NCBI GenBank assembly: GCA_020630115.1
Contig: JAHDCA010000001.1
Span: 1 to 25,619, forward strand
Origin: Candidatus Dojkabacteria bacterium
Lineage (GTDB): Bacteria > Patescibacteriota > Dojkabacteria > SC72 > JAHDCA01
Length of the DNA stretch: 25,619 nt
Direction of reading: 5' to 3'
The position numbers and the translations under genes were made by a program. This document shows, piece after piece, positions 7,288-15,027 of this stretch. The notes under the pieces were generated by a model. That model did no database searches, was not told where the DNA came from, and worked only from the letters and a program-made list of their open reading frames with translations. Numbering within the stretch: position 1 is the stretch's first letter; each line of letters opens with the position of its first letter.

Positions 7288-9053
7288 TTCCAGTAATTAT
7301 CAATTAACTTATGAAACTTATCAAGTAAAACCTTAAACTCATGTATATCATTCCATAAAGACATCACTGCATATGTACAAGCACCTATTAAGACATTACT
7401 AATAAAAAGTATTACAACCTGTAAGCTTCGAGTGGTGTTTAGAGAAAAGTCGCTCATTTTAAAAATCATATATGAAACCCCCAGCATAATTAATCCATTA
7501 AAGAACATTCTAGCGATAGGTTTTATTGTATCTTCCATTGTGATTACTTTAACCCTTCTTTGGAGTCCAATACCAAGAACTATAACTTCAACAAGATAGA
7601 CCAAACTAAAACTTAATGCCAAGCCACCAACCGCGTATTTTGATTTACCTGCAATTGTGAACCAAGCATATAACCTTTCAATATATAGTTTGATAGTTGG
7701 AATTACTCCAACTTGATCTGAAACAACTGCGTCTGAAGATGAGCCAATAACTGAATCTACAACCGGACGCCAATCATTATAATTACCTAAAAATCTTGTA
7801 AACATAAAACTAAATAAGATACCGCATAGCAAACCAACAATTGAAACAATCAAAGGAAATCGAACCTCTTTAATTGCAAATAATGCTTTTAACAATATCT
7901 GAGCTATAGATTGAGCTAGCACTGAAACTGAAAGTAAGCCAAGACACCATGCAGTTAAAACAGTTGTATCCCATTGCTCAAACTCAAATACTAACCTGAC
8001 AATCGGAACACGTAAAACAACCATCACTACAACACATGGGATTATAAAGAAAACAACATTTCTCAACGCACTATTAAAAGTATCTTTGAAACTCTCTTCA
8101 TCGCCACTCTCATGCTTCTCACTTAGATCAGGCAGTGCAACTTGACCAATAGCTGCAGCAATTATCTGAGGAGGAAACTTATGAAGAGCAAGCGCATAAT
8201 TGTAAATACTTAACGCCCCTGCTTGTAGACCCAGACTTATCATATTGTTAACAAGTGAAGAAAGGTGAACAATTATATATGTAAAAACCCTTGGAATCCC
8301 TAACTTTATAATCTCCCACAACTTGCCTATGTCTTTACTTGGCTCCCAAATCTCAATCTCGAGTGTCTTAACCAGTACAGGTATTTGACTACAAAGATGA
8401 GCAAAACTCGCTATAGCCACAGCAACTGCGAAGCCGATCACACCATACCCCATCACAACTCCAAGAATATACATACCTACAGTTGTGAATACAGCATAAC
8501 TAAAAGAAGCTACATTAGTAATAAAGAACTTGCGCCTTACTTGCAGATAAGCTGAGATAAGAGCACTCATACCCATAAAGATTGGAGAGAGAAGAAGAAT
8601 ACGAATTAAATTAACAAGTAAAGAGATTTCGGAATCAGAATACGAAACTGCATCCTCGGTCACACCTATAAATGCACTACTAATATACCCTTGTGCTAAA
8701 AATTGCGTATTCAGAAATACAATTGATACTGTTGAGATTAGTAAAATTACAAGTACGACAAAACATGTTACAAACAAACTATTAAGACGCTTCAAACCGT
8801 CTGCGAACTTAACACTACTGAAAGTTGGTATGACTGCTGCCGCAACACTACCGGCAATCAATATGCTAAATATAGTATCAGGGATCCAAAAAGCTGCATT
8901 AAACAGATCCATCTCAGTGGTTGCACCGAGACTAGACATCGCTCTCAATTTAAAGAAGCTAACTACTTTGGTAAGAAAGATTAAACCCATTATAAATGGA
9001 ACCGAATTTCTTTTATCAAGCAATTTTGCAATCTTTTTAACAATATTTTTCAA
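7284..9053 (-). CDS. murJ: MurJ/MviN-family membrane transporter (putative lipid II flippase)
   Basis: MurJ proteins of the MOP superfamily flip lipid II across the cytoplasmic membrane for peptidoglycan synthesis. The 589 residues form about 14 hydrophobic helices with recognisable family blocks near residues 30-75 (MDLFNAAFWIPD...AAAVIPTF) and in the seventh/eighth helix region (YALALHKFPPQIIAAAIGQVALPDLS). Many charged positions important in E. coli MurJ differ. By my alignment Arg18 and Arg24 are Lys, Arg52 is absent, Arg270 is Ala and Glu273 is Lys, while Asp39 is kept. About 45 extra residues (RPVVDSVIGSSSDAVVSDQ...) are inserted between late helices. Lipid II specificity is therefore inferred, not shown. 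The start is TTG at 9053, because an in-frame stop lies just upstream and no ATG is available. It overlaps the following membrane protein gene by 4 nt. Confidence 0.85.
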   Translation of the reverse strand: MKNIVKKIAKLLDKRNSVPFIMGLIFLTKVVSFFKLRAMSSLGATTEMDLFNAAFWIPDTIFSILIAGSVAAAVIPTFSSVKFADGLKRLNSLFVTCFVVLVILLISTVSIVFLNTQFLAQGYISSAFIGVTEDAVSYSDSEISLLVNLIRILLLSPIFMGMSALISAYLQVRRKFFITNVASFSYAVFTTVGMYILGVVMGYGVIGFAVAVAIASFAHLCSQIPVLVKTLEIEIWEPSKDIGKLWEIIKLGIPRVFTYIIVHLSSLVNNMISLGLQAGALSIYNYALALHKFPPQIIAAAIGQVALPDLSEKHESGDEESFKDTFNSALRNVVFFIIPCVVVMVVLRVPIVRLVFEFEQWDTTVLTAWCLGLLSVSVLAQSIAQILLKALFAIKEVRFPLIVSIVGLLCGILFSFMFTRFLGNYNDWRPVVDSVIGSSSDAVVSDQVGVIPTIKLYIERLYAWFTIAGKSKYAVGGLALSFSLVYLVEVIVLGIGLQRRVKVITMEDTIKPIARMFFNGLIMLGVSYMIFKMSDFSLNTTRSLQVVILFISNVLIGACTYAVMSLWNDIHEFKVLLDKFHKLIDNYWK

Positions 9054-9064
9054 ACTATTTAATG

Positions 9065-9070
9065 ATTATA
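9065..9070 (-). promoter_or_regulatory. -10 box for the murJ-like gene
   Basis: A perfect TATAAT on the minus strand lies 11 nt before the TTG start at 9053. The expected leader is only a few nucleotides. The -35 is poor. It sits back to back with the comF -10 in a 42-bp divergent gap. Confidence 0.5.
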
Positions 9071-9081
9071 AACGATACTTA

Positions 9082-9087
9082 TATAAA
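9082..9087 (+). promoter_or_regulatory. -10 box for comF, possibly leaderless
   Basis: TATAAA ends 8 nt before ATG 9096, giving a predicted leader of zero to two nucleotides. Confidence 0.45.
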
Positions 9088-9095
9088 TTCATAAC

Positions 9096-9833
9096 ATGAA
9101 AGCATTCAAATTAATATTCGACACCTTTATAGATTTTGTATTCCCACAATTTTGTATCATATGTTTTCATCCTGCCCCATGGCTATGCAAAGAGTGTTTT
9201 AAAGATTCCCGCAAAGCACTACCCGAATGTTTTGAATGTCGAAGACTCAATAATAATTTCAAGACTCACAGTAACTGCGAGTCAGATTTATCTAAAAGTA
9301 TATTTCTTTTCAAGTACGACAATAATGCAAAACAGTTAATGATTCACCTTAAACTCAAAAGTTGTTTTGAGATCGCAACAGTTTTGAGGAGACTTGCAAA
9401 TGAATCGCCAATAGCATCTACACTTCTAGGTAAAGAGATTTCATTTGTCCCAATACCTATAACCACAAATAAGAGAAAAGAAAGAGGCTTTAACCAAGTT
9501 GAAGAAATCTTCAAGGAGATTTTAAATGAAAGACTTTTTACTGACGTACTTTTTATACACAACAAATTTAAAAACCAATCCGATTCAAGCAAATCAGAGA
9601 GAGTCAACTCGAATTTCAAATTCGAAGTAAACCCTAGCTATATCAACTCGATTAAGTCCACAAAAGAGCTCTGTTTACTAGACGATGTTATAACAACTGG
9701 AACAACCCTCAGAAGAGCTGCCAGGGCAATAAAGAAGATAAACCCCTCTATTAAGATCTACAGCTTCGCCTTCTTCAGAGGGAAAGCTTATTGGGATGAC
9801 AACCCATCCATACTTTTATCAAAAGAAATTTGA
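9096..9833 (+). CDS. comF: ComF-family phosphoribosyltransferase-like protein
   Basis: ComF proteins help bring single-stranded DNA into the cell during natural transformation in competent bacteria, and combine a zinc ribbon with a phosphoribosyltransferase fold. In this 245-residue protein the amino-terminal cysteines Cys20, Cys23, Cys31, Cys34, Cys45, Cys48 and Cys61 form the zinc ribbon. The family motif RKERGFNQ follows in the middle. The PRPP-binding loop LLDDVITTGTT has its two Asp residues at 196 and 197. The substrate of ComF proteins is not established. It is a single-gene unit divergent from the murJ-like gene and convergent with dnaK. A role in DNA uptake is an inference from the family; no other competence gene is in the window. 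Confidence 0.92.
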   Translation: MKAFKLIFDTFIDFVFPQFCIICFHPAPWLCKECFKDSRKALPECFECRRLNNNFKTHSNCESDLSKSIFLFKYDNNAKQLMIHLKLKSCFEIATVLRRLANESPIASTLLGKEISFVPIPITTNKRKERGFNQVEEIFKEILNERLFTDVLFIHNKFKNQSDSSKSERVNSNFKFEVNPSYINSIKSTKELCLLDDVITTGTTLRRAARAIKKINPSIKIYSFAFFRGKAYWDDNPSILLSKEI

Positions 9834-9947
9834 GGTAGTTGTTTCCAAAACTACTCAGGAACAAAATACGAAAACCTAATTCTATCCTGTTAAATTTTAT
9901 AACTTGCGATAAAACCACTGATAAAACTTATCTCTACTTATAGCAAA

Positions 9948-9971
9948 TAGCCGCCTCTAAAGAAGCGGCTA
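9948..9971 (-). terminator. Probable terminator of dnaK
   Basis: Seven-bp GC-rich arms TAGCCGC (9948-9954) and GCGGCTA (9965-9971) flank a 10-nt loop containing a further TCT/AGA pairing. It lies 22 nt beyond the dnaK stop. The T-tract on the minus strand is short (ATTTGCTAT), so strength is uncertain. Confidence 0.6.
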
Positions 9972-9992
9972 CTGTAGACCAATTTCTAAATC

Positions 9993-11915
9993 TTATTTCT
10001 CTTCATCCACTACTTCACCTTCAACAACTTCACCATCATCGTCATTTTTCGATGAATCTTCAGAATCACCATCGCTATCTGCTTGTTCAGCTTCGGCTTG
10101 CTTTGCTGCCTGCTCGTACATCTTTTGAGACATCTTACCTACAACCTCAGTCAACTCTTCAGTCTTAGTTTTGATAACCTCTAGATCTTTTTCATCTTTC
10201 TCTAGCTCCTCTTTAAGTTCATTAACTTTTTCTTCAGCTTCTTTCTTTTCTTCATCTGAGAAACTATCACCATTCTCTTTCAATAATTTCTCAGTATTGA
10301 AAACGAGAGAGTCAGCATTGTTGATCGTTTCAGCTTCCTCACGCTTTACTTTGTCAGCCTCAGCATTTTCAGCAGCTTCCGCAACCATCTTATCGATATC
10401 TTCATCACTAAGTCCAGTAGAAGCAGTAATTGTAATTTTCTGCTCTTTACCAGTTGCTTTATCTTGAGCACTTACATTTAAGATACCGTTAGCATCAATT
10501 GCAAAAGTTACTTCGATCTGTGGTATTCCTCGCGCAGCAGGCGGTATACCTTCCAGATTAAATTCACCTAGAACTTTGTTATCAGCTGCCATCTCACGTT
10601 CTCCTTGAAGGATCTTAATAGTTACTGCTGGCTGATTATCAACTGCAGTACTGAAAGTTTCTTTCTTCTCAGTTGGGATAGTAGTATTTCGCTCAATCAA
10701 CTTTGTCATAATCCCACCCATTGTCTCAACTCCAAGTGATAAAGGAGTTACATCAAGAAGTGTAATATCAGAGACTTCTCCTCCAAGAACTCCAGCTTGG
10801 ATAGCAGCACCGTTAGCTACAACCTCATCCGGATTAACACCCTTATTCGGTTCTTGCTCGAAGAATTCTTGTACCTTCTTAGCAATAGCTGGCATCCTTG
10901 TCATACCACCAACAAGTAGTACTTGTGAGATCTCTGACTTTTTGATTCCTGCATCTTTAATAGCTTTCTCACATGGCTTGATTGTTGCATTGATTAAATC
11001 ACCCACAAGTTTTTCAAAGTCAGCCCTCGTCAACTCCATCTTTAGGTGCTTAGGCCCTGAAGCATCAGCAGTTATATATGGTATGTTTATCTCACTCTTC
11101 TCAGAGCTTGAAAGCTCTATCTTTGATTTCTCTGCAGCTTCTTTAAGTCTTTGGAGTGCTGTCTTGTCGTCTCTTAGATCAATACCATTCTCTTTCTTAA
11201 ACTCATCTGCTAAGTGATCAATTAATTTTTGATCAAAGTTATCTCCTCCCAAGTGTGTATCACCATTAGTCGAGAGAACCTCAAAAACTCCATCACCAAT
11301 CTCCAAGATCGAAACATCAAATGTACCACCACCAAGGTCGTATACTGCAACTATTTCATCTTTTCCGCCCTCAACACCGTAAGCAAGTGCCGCTGCTGTT
11401 GGCTCGTTAACTACTCTCTCAACTTCCAGCCCTGCGATCTTACCTGCATCTTTAGTTGCTTTTCTTTGAGCATCATCAAAGTAAGCTGGGACTGTAATGA
11501 CTGCTTTAGTCACTTCTTCACCAAGGAAGCTTTCTGCATCCTTTTTAAGTTTTGCAAGAATCTTTGCAGAAATCTCTTGAGGTGAGTACCACTTACCTTC
11601 CATCTGGATCTCCACACCACCACTCTTACTCTTTTGAACTTCAAATGGGAAAAGTTTTAAGTCCTTCTGTACTTCTTTATCATTAAACTTTCTACCAATA
11701 AGTCTTTTAACTGAGTAAACCGTATTCAGTGGATTAGTTACAGATTGGTTTTTAGCTGGTACACCAACTAATTCCTGATCCTTATCGTCAATTGCTACAA
11801 TACTCGGAGTAGTTCTTCCTCCTTCAGCATTTGCAATAACAACAGGTTTTCCTCCTGACATATATGCCATTACAGAGTTTGTTGTACCTAAGTCGATACC
11901 TAGTATTTTTGCCAT
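9993..11915 (-). CDS. dnaK: Molecular chaperone DnaK (Hsp70)
   Basis: DnaK is an ATP-dependent chaperone that binds exposed hydrophobic peptides and cycles with DnaJ and the exchange factor GrpE. The 640 residues include the phosphate-1 motif GIDLGTTNSV at 4-13, the AVYDLGGGTFDVS phosphate-2 motif, the hydrophobic interdomain linker with DITLLDVTPLSLG, a beta-sandwich substrate domain and a helical lid. The acidic disordered tail ends in VVEGEVVDEEK, much as in other bacterial DnaK proteins. It is the last gene of hrcA-grpE-dnaK, 20 nt after grpE. The spacer is nearly all A/T and has no Shine-Dalgarno sequence, although this should be a heavily translated gene. No dnaJ follows: comF is convergent and a terminator intervenes. 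Confidence 0.98.
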   Translation of the reverse strand: MAKILGIDLGTTNSVMAYMSGGKPVVIANAEGGRTTPSIVAIDDKDQELVGVPAKNQSVTNPLNTVYSVKRLIGRKFNDKEVQKDLKLFPFEVQKSKSGGVEIQMEGKWYSPQEISAKILAKLKKDAESFLGEEVTKAVITVPAYFDDAQRKATKDAGKIAGLEVERVVNEPTAAALAYGVEGGKDEIVAVYDLGGGTFDVSILEIGDGVFEVLSTNGDTHLGGDNFDQKLIDHLADEFKKENGIDLRDDKTALQRLKEAAEKSKIELSSSEKSEINIPYITADASGPKHLKMELTRADFEKLVGDLINATIKPCEKAIKDAGIKKSEISQVLLVGGMTRMPAIAKKVQEFFEQEPNKGVNPDEVVANGAAIQAGVLGGEVSDITLLDVTPLSLGVETMGGIMTKLIERNTTIPTEKKETFSTAVDNQPAVTIKILQGEREMAADNKVLGEFNLEGIPPAARGIPQIEVTFAIDANGILNVSAQDKATGKEQKITITASTGLSDEDIDKMVAEAAENAEADKVKREEAETINNADSLVFNTEKLLKENGDSFSDEEKKEAEEKVNELKEELEKDEKDLEVIKTKTEELTEVVGKMSQKMYEQAAKQAEAEQADSDGDSEDSSKNDDDGEVVEGEVVDEEK

Positions 11916-11935
11916 AATTTTTAAAAATCTAAAAT

Positions 11936-12463
11936 TTAACTATTTTTTGATACCACGACCTTGGCTGGTCTGATGATTGTATCTTCTAATTTATATCCGA
12001 ATGCTATTACATCAAACACAGTACCTTCATCGCCTTGCGGTACTGTAGCGATAGCTTCATGAATAGCACTATCGAATTGCTCACCTGTATTAACTTCAAT
12101 GACTTGCACTCCCAAGTGATCAAGAGCGTGTCTCAACTTATCAATAATATCTTTAATCCCTTCGAACCATTTCTTAGTCTCCTCTTTAATCTCTAGTTTG
12201 TCAGCCTCTTTCTCAGCAAAACCAGTATCATCGATCACATCAAATATACTTTGTGCCACTTTTCTCTTCAGACCATTCAAAATCATCTCGTTCCTTGTAT
12301 GCATTGACTTCTCAAGATTCTGATAATCTGCCAATGCCTTAAGCATTTGATCTTTAGCATAATCTCTTTCCACTTCCACCTCAGTAATCCGATCATTCAA
12401 TTCTTTAATCTGATTCTCATATTTTTCGTATTCTTCAACTTTATCTTTCAAATCTTTACTCAT
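11936..12463 (-). CDS. grpE: GrpE nucleotide exchange factor
   Basis: GrpE releases ADP from DnaK and acts as a thermosensor dimer. The 175-residue protein has a long charged amino-terminal coiled coil (about 3-60) followed by a four-helix and beta domain. The beta domain carries the conserved FDSAIHEAIATVPQGDEGTV-like block and ends DTIIRPAKVVVSK, both hallmarks of GrpE. It lies 17 nt after hrcA and 20 nt before dnaK in one transcript, presumably under HrcA control. No Shine-Dalgarno sequence is visible in the A/T-rich spacer before ATG 12463. Confidence 0.95.
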   Translation of the reverse strand: MSKDLKDKVEEYEKYENQIKELNDRITEVEVERDYAKDQMLKALADYQNLEKSMHTRNEMILNGLKRKVAQSIFDVIDDTGFAEKEADKLEIKEETKKWFEGIKDIIDKLRHALDHLGVQVIEVNTGEQFDSAIHEAIATVPQGDEGTVFDVIAFGYKLEDTIIRPAKVVVSKNS

Positions 12464-12480
12464 ATATTTAGAAATTTATC

Positions 12481-13206
12481 TTAGTTCCAACCCATTAAAC
12501 TCTCGTTCAGGGCTTCTCTTACGTACTCAACTGTTGGTATAACTTGTCTGTAGTTAAGTCTGCGGGGTCCAATTACACCCATAACTCCAGACTGATTATC
12601 CCAAAAGTCAAACTTACACATCACAACACTAAAATCTTCAAGGTTTCTAATCCCGACTTCTTCGCCTATCAAAATCGCGATTGAGTCATCATTGATCTTA
12701 GTCGTAATTCTTGTAAGCAAGGACTCATCTTCAAGTAGATCAATAATTCTTTGCAAAGACTCGATATTCTTCAATTCCTCATAATTCAAGATTTTATTAA
12801 TTCCGTAGTGTCGATTGAGTCCATCCAAGTTAATAAAAGCAGTATTACCAGTATGAGACGAAAGCATCTTCATAACTGTCCTCAATAAGACCTCCTGGTC
12901 AAATCGATTTCTGTATATGCCTTGCTTGATGTTTACAGTAGCCTGTGGGTTTACACCAGGGTCATCAGAAATCTGATTAATAAAATGCCTGAAAGCAATA
13001 TCCGTAGGGACTCGACCAGAACTAACATGACCTTTGCCCAGAAAGCCCATCTCCATTAGTTTTACCATCTCTGATCTAATCGTAGCTGAGCTAACACCAA
13101 AATCATACTCACTAACAAGAAATGCAGAACCTACTGGCTCAGCATCCTTCATATACTCACTTATTATTGAGAATAGTATTTCCTGTTGTCTTTGACTCAA
13201 AGTCAT
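12481..13206 (-). CDS. hrcA: Heat-inducible transcription repressor HrcA (short form)
   Basis: HrcA represses chaperone operons by binding CIRCE operators as a dimer, and needs GroEL for folding in studied bacteria. The amino-terminal winged helix (about 1-75) holds EPVGS, SSATIRSEM and SSGRVPT, all family signatures. A GAF-like domain follows, and the end NYRQVIPTVEYVREALNE matches the conserved HrcA carboxy terminus. At 241 residues it lacks about 100 residues of a typical HrcA (about 340), lost from the middle rather than the end. The usual PHTSAGR stretch reads GHVSSGR here. It is the first gene of hrcA-grpE-dnaK and is probably autoregulated by the inverted repeat directly before its start. 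Confidence 0.93.
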   Translation of the reverse strand: MTLSQRQQEILFSIISEYMKDAEPVGSAFLVSEYDFGVSSATIRSEMVKLMEMGFLGKGHVSSGRVPTDIAFRHFINQISDDPGVNPQATVNIKQGIYRNRFDQEVLLRTVMKMLSSHTGNTAFINLDGLNRHYGINKILNYEELKNIESLQRIIDLLEDESLLTRITTKINDDSIAILIGEEVGIRNLEDFSVVMCKFDFWDNQSGVMGVIGPRRLNYRQVIPTVEYVREALNESLMGWN

Positions 13207-13208
13207 AC

Positions 13209-13233
13209 TGGCAGTCTACCAAAGTGACTGCCA
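13209..13233. promoter_or_regulatory. CIRCE-like HrcA operator (variant)
   Basis: Perfect 8-bp arms TGGCAGTC (13209-13216) and GACTGCCA (13226-13233) are separated by exactly 9 bp, the CIRCE geometry. Against consensus TTAGCACTC-N9-GAGTGCTAA the nine-base half sites match at 6 and 7 positions. It starts 2 bp upstream of the hrcA ATG and covers the -10 and most of the spacer of its promoter, so bound HrcA would block RNA polymerase. Confidence 0.8.
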
Positions 13234-13241
13234 AGTGTCAA
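13213..13241 (-). promoter_or_regulatory. Promoter of hrcA-grpE-dnaK, leaderless
   Basis: On the minus strand a perfect TTGACA (13241-13236) is followed after 17 nt by TAGACT (13218-13213, 4 of 6 to TATAAT). The -10 lies 6 nt before ATG 13206, so the transcript probably begins at the start codon. Confidence 0.7.
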
Positions 13242-13350
13242 TATAATGTTTACATCAGAAATAATTATAGTGGCTAAAAGCTCTCTATTATAGTAAAATC
13301 ACAAGTTATTCGAACGAGAATAGTATTATCTAAAATTAAAGAGTAGTAAT

Positions 13351-14001
13351 ATGAATATCAGCGTAGAAAAACGAGAGCTAACAGGTAAAAAAGCTAGACG
13401 CCTTCTAACACAAGGACTAACACCTGTAGTTATCTACAACGCAAAAACAGAATCTAGCAATGGTAAAGTAGCTAGTGGTGATATCCTAAGATTGATAAAT
13501 AGTTCAACATCAGCATCAATTGTTGATATTGAAATCGATGGAAGATCATTAAAAGCATTAATCAAAGATGTAGACAGAGACCCAAGAACAGATATTATCC
13601 GACACGTAGCATTCTTTGAAATTGACCCTGAAGCAAACATGTCATTCAACATTCCATTTACATTTAATGGTGTTGCACCAGCGGTGAAGAACAACTTAGG
13701 TGTTCTAGTCCAATCAGCCACTTCAATCGAAGTAAGAGGTAAATTAGCCGCAGCGGTTGAAGCAATTGAGGTCTCAATCTCCGAGCTTGAAAACCCAGGT
13801 GATTCTATCCTTGTGGGAGATATTGAACTTCCTGAAGGCTTAGTTCTTATTAGAGAAGAGCAAAAGAACCAAGCTGTTATTTCTGTATCACAGCTTCAAA
13901 AACTTGTTGAAGCAACTACAGAAGAAGGTGAAGAGGGAACTGAAGGTGAAGAGGGTGAAGATGGAGCTGAAGGTGAAGCTTCGGAAGAAGCTGCTAGCTA
14001 A
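13351..14001 (+). CDS. rplY: 50S ribosomal protein bL25 (Ctc/TL5 type)
   Basis: bL25 binds 5S rRNA at the central protuberance. The 216-residue product is the long, two-domain Ctc/TL5 form: amino-terminal 5S-binding domain (about 1-90, with the early KxxRLLxxGxTPVVIY block and a DPxTD-like segment reading DPRTD) and a carboxy-terminal beta domain (about 95-185). The last 26 residues are a low-complexity Glu/Gly tail. The gene is divergent from hrcA across 144 bp. No strong promoter stands out: TATTAT at 13324-13329 and several TATAGT-like boxes are alternatives. The GAG before the start is a weak ribosome-binding candidate. A strong terminator follows 25 nt after the stop. Confidence 0.93.
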   Translation: MNISVEKRELTGKKARRLLTQGLTPVVIYNAKTESSNGKVASGDILRLINSSTSASIVDIEIDGRSLKALIKDVDRDPRTDIIRHVAFFEIDPEANMSFNIPFTFNGVAPAVKNNLGVLVQSATSIEVRGKLAAAVEAIEVSISELENPGDSILVGDIELPEGLVLIREEQKNQAVISVSQLQKLVEATTEEGEEGTEGEEGEDGAEGEASEEAAS

Positions 14002-14026
14002 CCAAAAAGATTTATATCAAGTTCTT

Positions 14027-14060
14027 AAACGGTCTTTGAAAACAAAGACCGTTTTTCTTT
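14027..14060 (+). terminator. Intrinsic terminator of the bL25 gene
   Basis: Perfect 12-bp arms (14027-14038 and 14043-14054, core GGTCTTTG/CAAAGACC) flank an AAAA loop. The T-rich tail runs to 14060. The -10 of the next gene begins only 10 nt after the tail. Confidence 0.93.
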
Positions 14061-14070
14061 CTAGCTATTG

Positions 14071-14076
14071 TATAAT
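14071..14076 (+). promoter_or_regulatory. -10 box of a probable leaderless promoter for the WecG/TagA-family gene
   Basis: A perfect TATAAT, preceded by TTG, lies 6 nt before ATG 14083, the same spacing as at rsmE and hrcA. No convincing -35 is seen; that region is occupied by the upstream terminator. Confidence 0.65.
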
Positions 14077-14082
14077 TGAGCA

Positions 14083-14955
14083 ATGAAGAATTTCAAAGAA
14101 ATTGATGTACTTGGATATAAAATCGCTAGCATCACTAATTCTAATTTATTTAAGGTCATCGACAGTATCATAGCTGAAGGCTCCGTTGGAAATCACTTAA
14201 TGACGGTCAACTCTGAATACTTCCTTAAAGGAGACACAATTCCAGAATTCAGCAAGGCTGTTCACGATGCAAGAGCCAGACTTGCAGATGGCGTTGTACT
14301 CCTACTTATCGCTAGATTGCATCAATTACAGGAGGAAAACTCGTTTCGCAACCTTCCTAATATGATTAGAAACTCCCTACTTATATTTCGTACTGGCTAC
14401 GAATGGTTCTTAACCAGAGACAAAGTTACAAATACAATCCCCGAAAGAATCATTGGATCACAAATCATCCACCCACTATGTAGATATGCATCACGCATGA
14501 ACTTGAGAGTTGCCTTATACGGAGGCCTTGACACCCCCAGGTACAATGTAGGCTCAAAGGCAGGAGAAAGACTTAAAGAGCTATACCCTGAGCTAAAAAT
14601 AGTCGACATATACCCTGGTAATCGCCAAGAGACCCTAAGAGGTGAAGATGTCGCAATACACTTTAAAAAGTCTCAGCCTGACATAATAATTACTGGGCTT
14701 GCTAACCATATAGGAGAAACTTGGCTAAACCAGCACCTCAAAGCCTCAGGAGCTAAGATTGGAATCAACCTTGGCGTAACATTCGACTACCTTAGTGGTA
14801 ATAAAAAGCCAATGCCCAAATGGATATCAAAAATCGGTCTAGAGTGGTTACTTAGGCCAATACTAAGTGAGAACAGCTTAAGCTCAACATTCAACAGAAT
14901 ATCAAGAGTGGCAAAGAATTTTAGCCACCTCTTCATAAAAATCATTAACTCCTAA
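14083..14955 (+). CDS. WecG/TagA/CpsF family glycosyltransferase (GT26)
   Basis: This family transfers an aminosugar (N-acetylmannosamine in characterised WecG and TagA) onto undecaprenyl-diphosphate-linked N-acetylglucosamine at the membrane, for wall or surface polymers. The 290-residue protein shows MTVNSE at 40-45 with the conserved Thr41, then LADGVV with Asp69, the usual general-base candidate. LYGGLDTP, PDIIITGL and the closing GLEWLLRP also fit. The highly conserved PKQE motif is changed: aligned residues 209-212 read His-Ile-Gly-Glu, so the Gln is Gly211. The carboxy tail is hydrophobic/basic as in membrane-associated TagA. Start 14083 is fixed by the family amino terminus (IDVLGYKI). 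It lies alone between ribosomal protein genes, so the sugar and polymer are unknown. Confidence 0.88.
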   Translation: MKNFKEIDVLGYKIASITNSNLFKVIDSIIAEGSVGNHLMTVNSEYFLKGDTIPEFSKAVHDARARLADGVVLLLIARLHQLQEENSFRNLPNMIRNSLLIFRTGYEWFLTRDKVTNTIPERIIGSQIIHPLCRYASRMNLRVALYGGLDTPRYNVGSKAGERLKELYPELKIVDIYPGNRQETLRGEDVAIHFKKSQPDIIITGLANHIGETWLNQHLKASGAKIGINLGVTFDYLSGNKKPMPKWISKIGLEWLLRPILSENSLSSTFNRISRVAKNFSHLFIKIINS

Positions 14956-14972
14956 GCACGGGTAACAATTAA

Positions 14973-14997
14973 AAACCCCTCGCTGTGCGAGGGGTTT
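14973..14997. terminator. Bidirectional terminator between the GT26 gene and rpsG
   Basis: Perfect 11-bp arms AAACCCCTCGC and GCGAGGGGTTT flank a 3-nt loop. The plus strand continues TTTAAATTTCTTT and the minus strand TTTTTAATT. It can therefore end both convergent transcripts. Confidence 0.92.
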
Positions 14998-15027
14998 AAA
15001 TTTCTTTCCAGAAAGATTGAGTTCAAT

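Noticed and set aside
9836..9854. Small hairpin (GTAGTT/AACTAC) after comF as a terminator
   Set aside because: The stem is short and has no T-tract on either strand.
11229..11585. Open frame opposite dnaK, and similar long frames opposite rpoB and rpoC
   Set aside because: They lie antisense inside highly conserved genes, have Ser/Phe/Leu-rich compositions typical of shadow frames, and have no promoter or family match.
13242..13247. TATAAT on the plus strand as the bL25 promoter
   Set aside because: It would leave a leader of about 97 nt, lacks a -35, and lies in A/T-rich DNA next to the hrcA -35. Several equally good boxes lie nearer the gene, so I assign none.
13921..13998. Repetitive GAAGGTGAAGAG-like units at the end of the bL25 gene as a DNA repeat
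   Set aside because: They encode the acidic Glu/Gly tail in frame. The imperfect repetition is explained by amino-acid composition.
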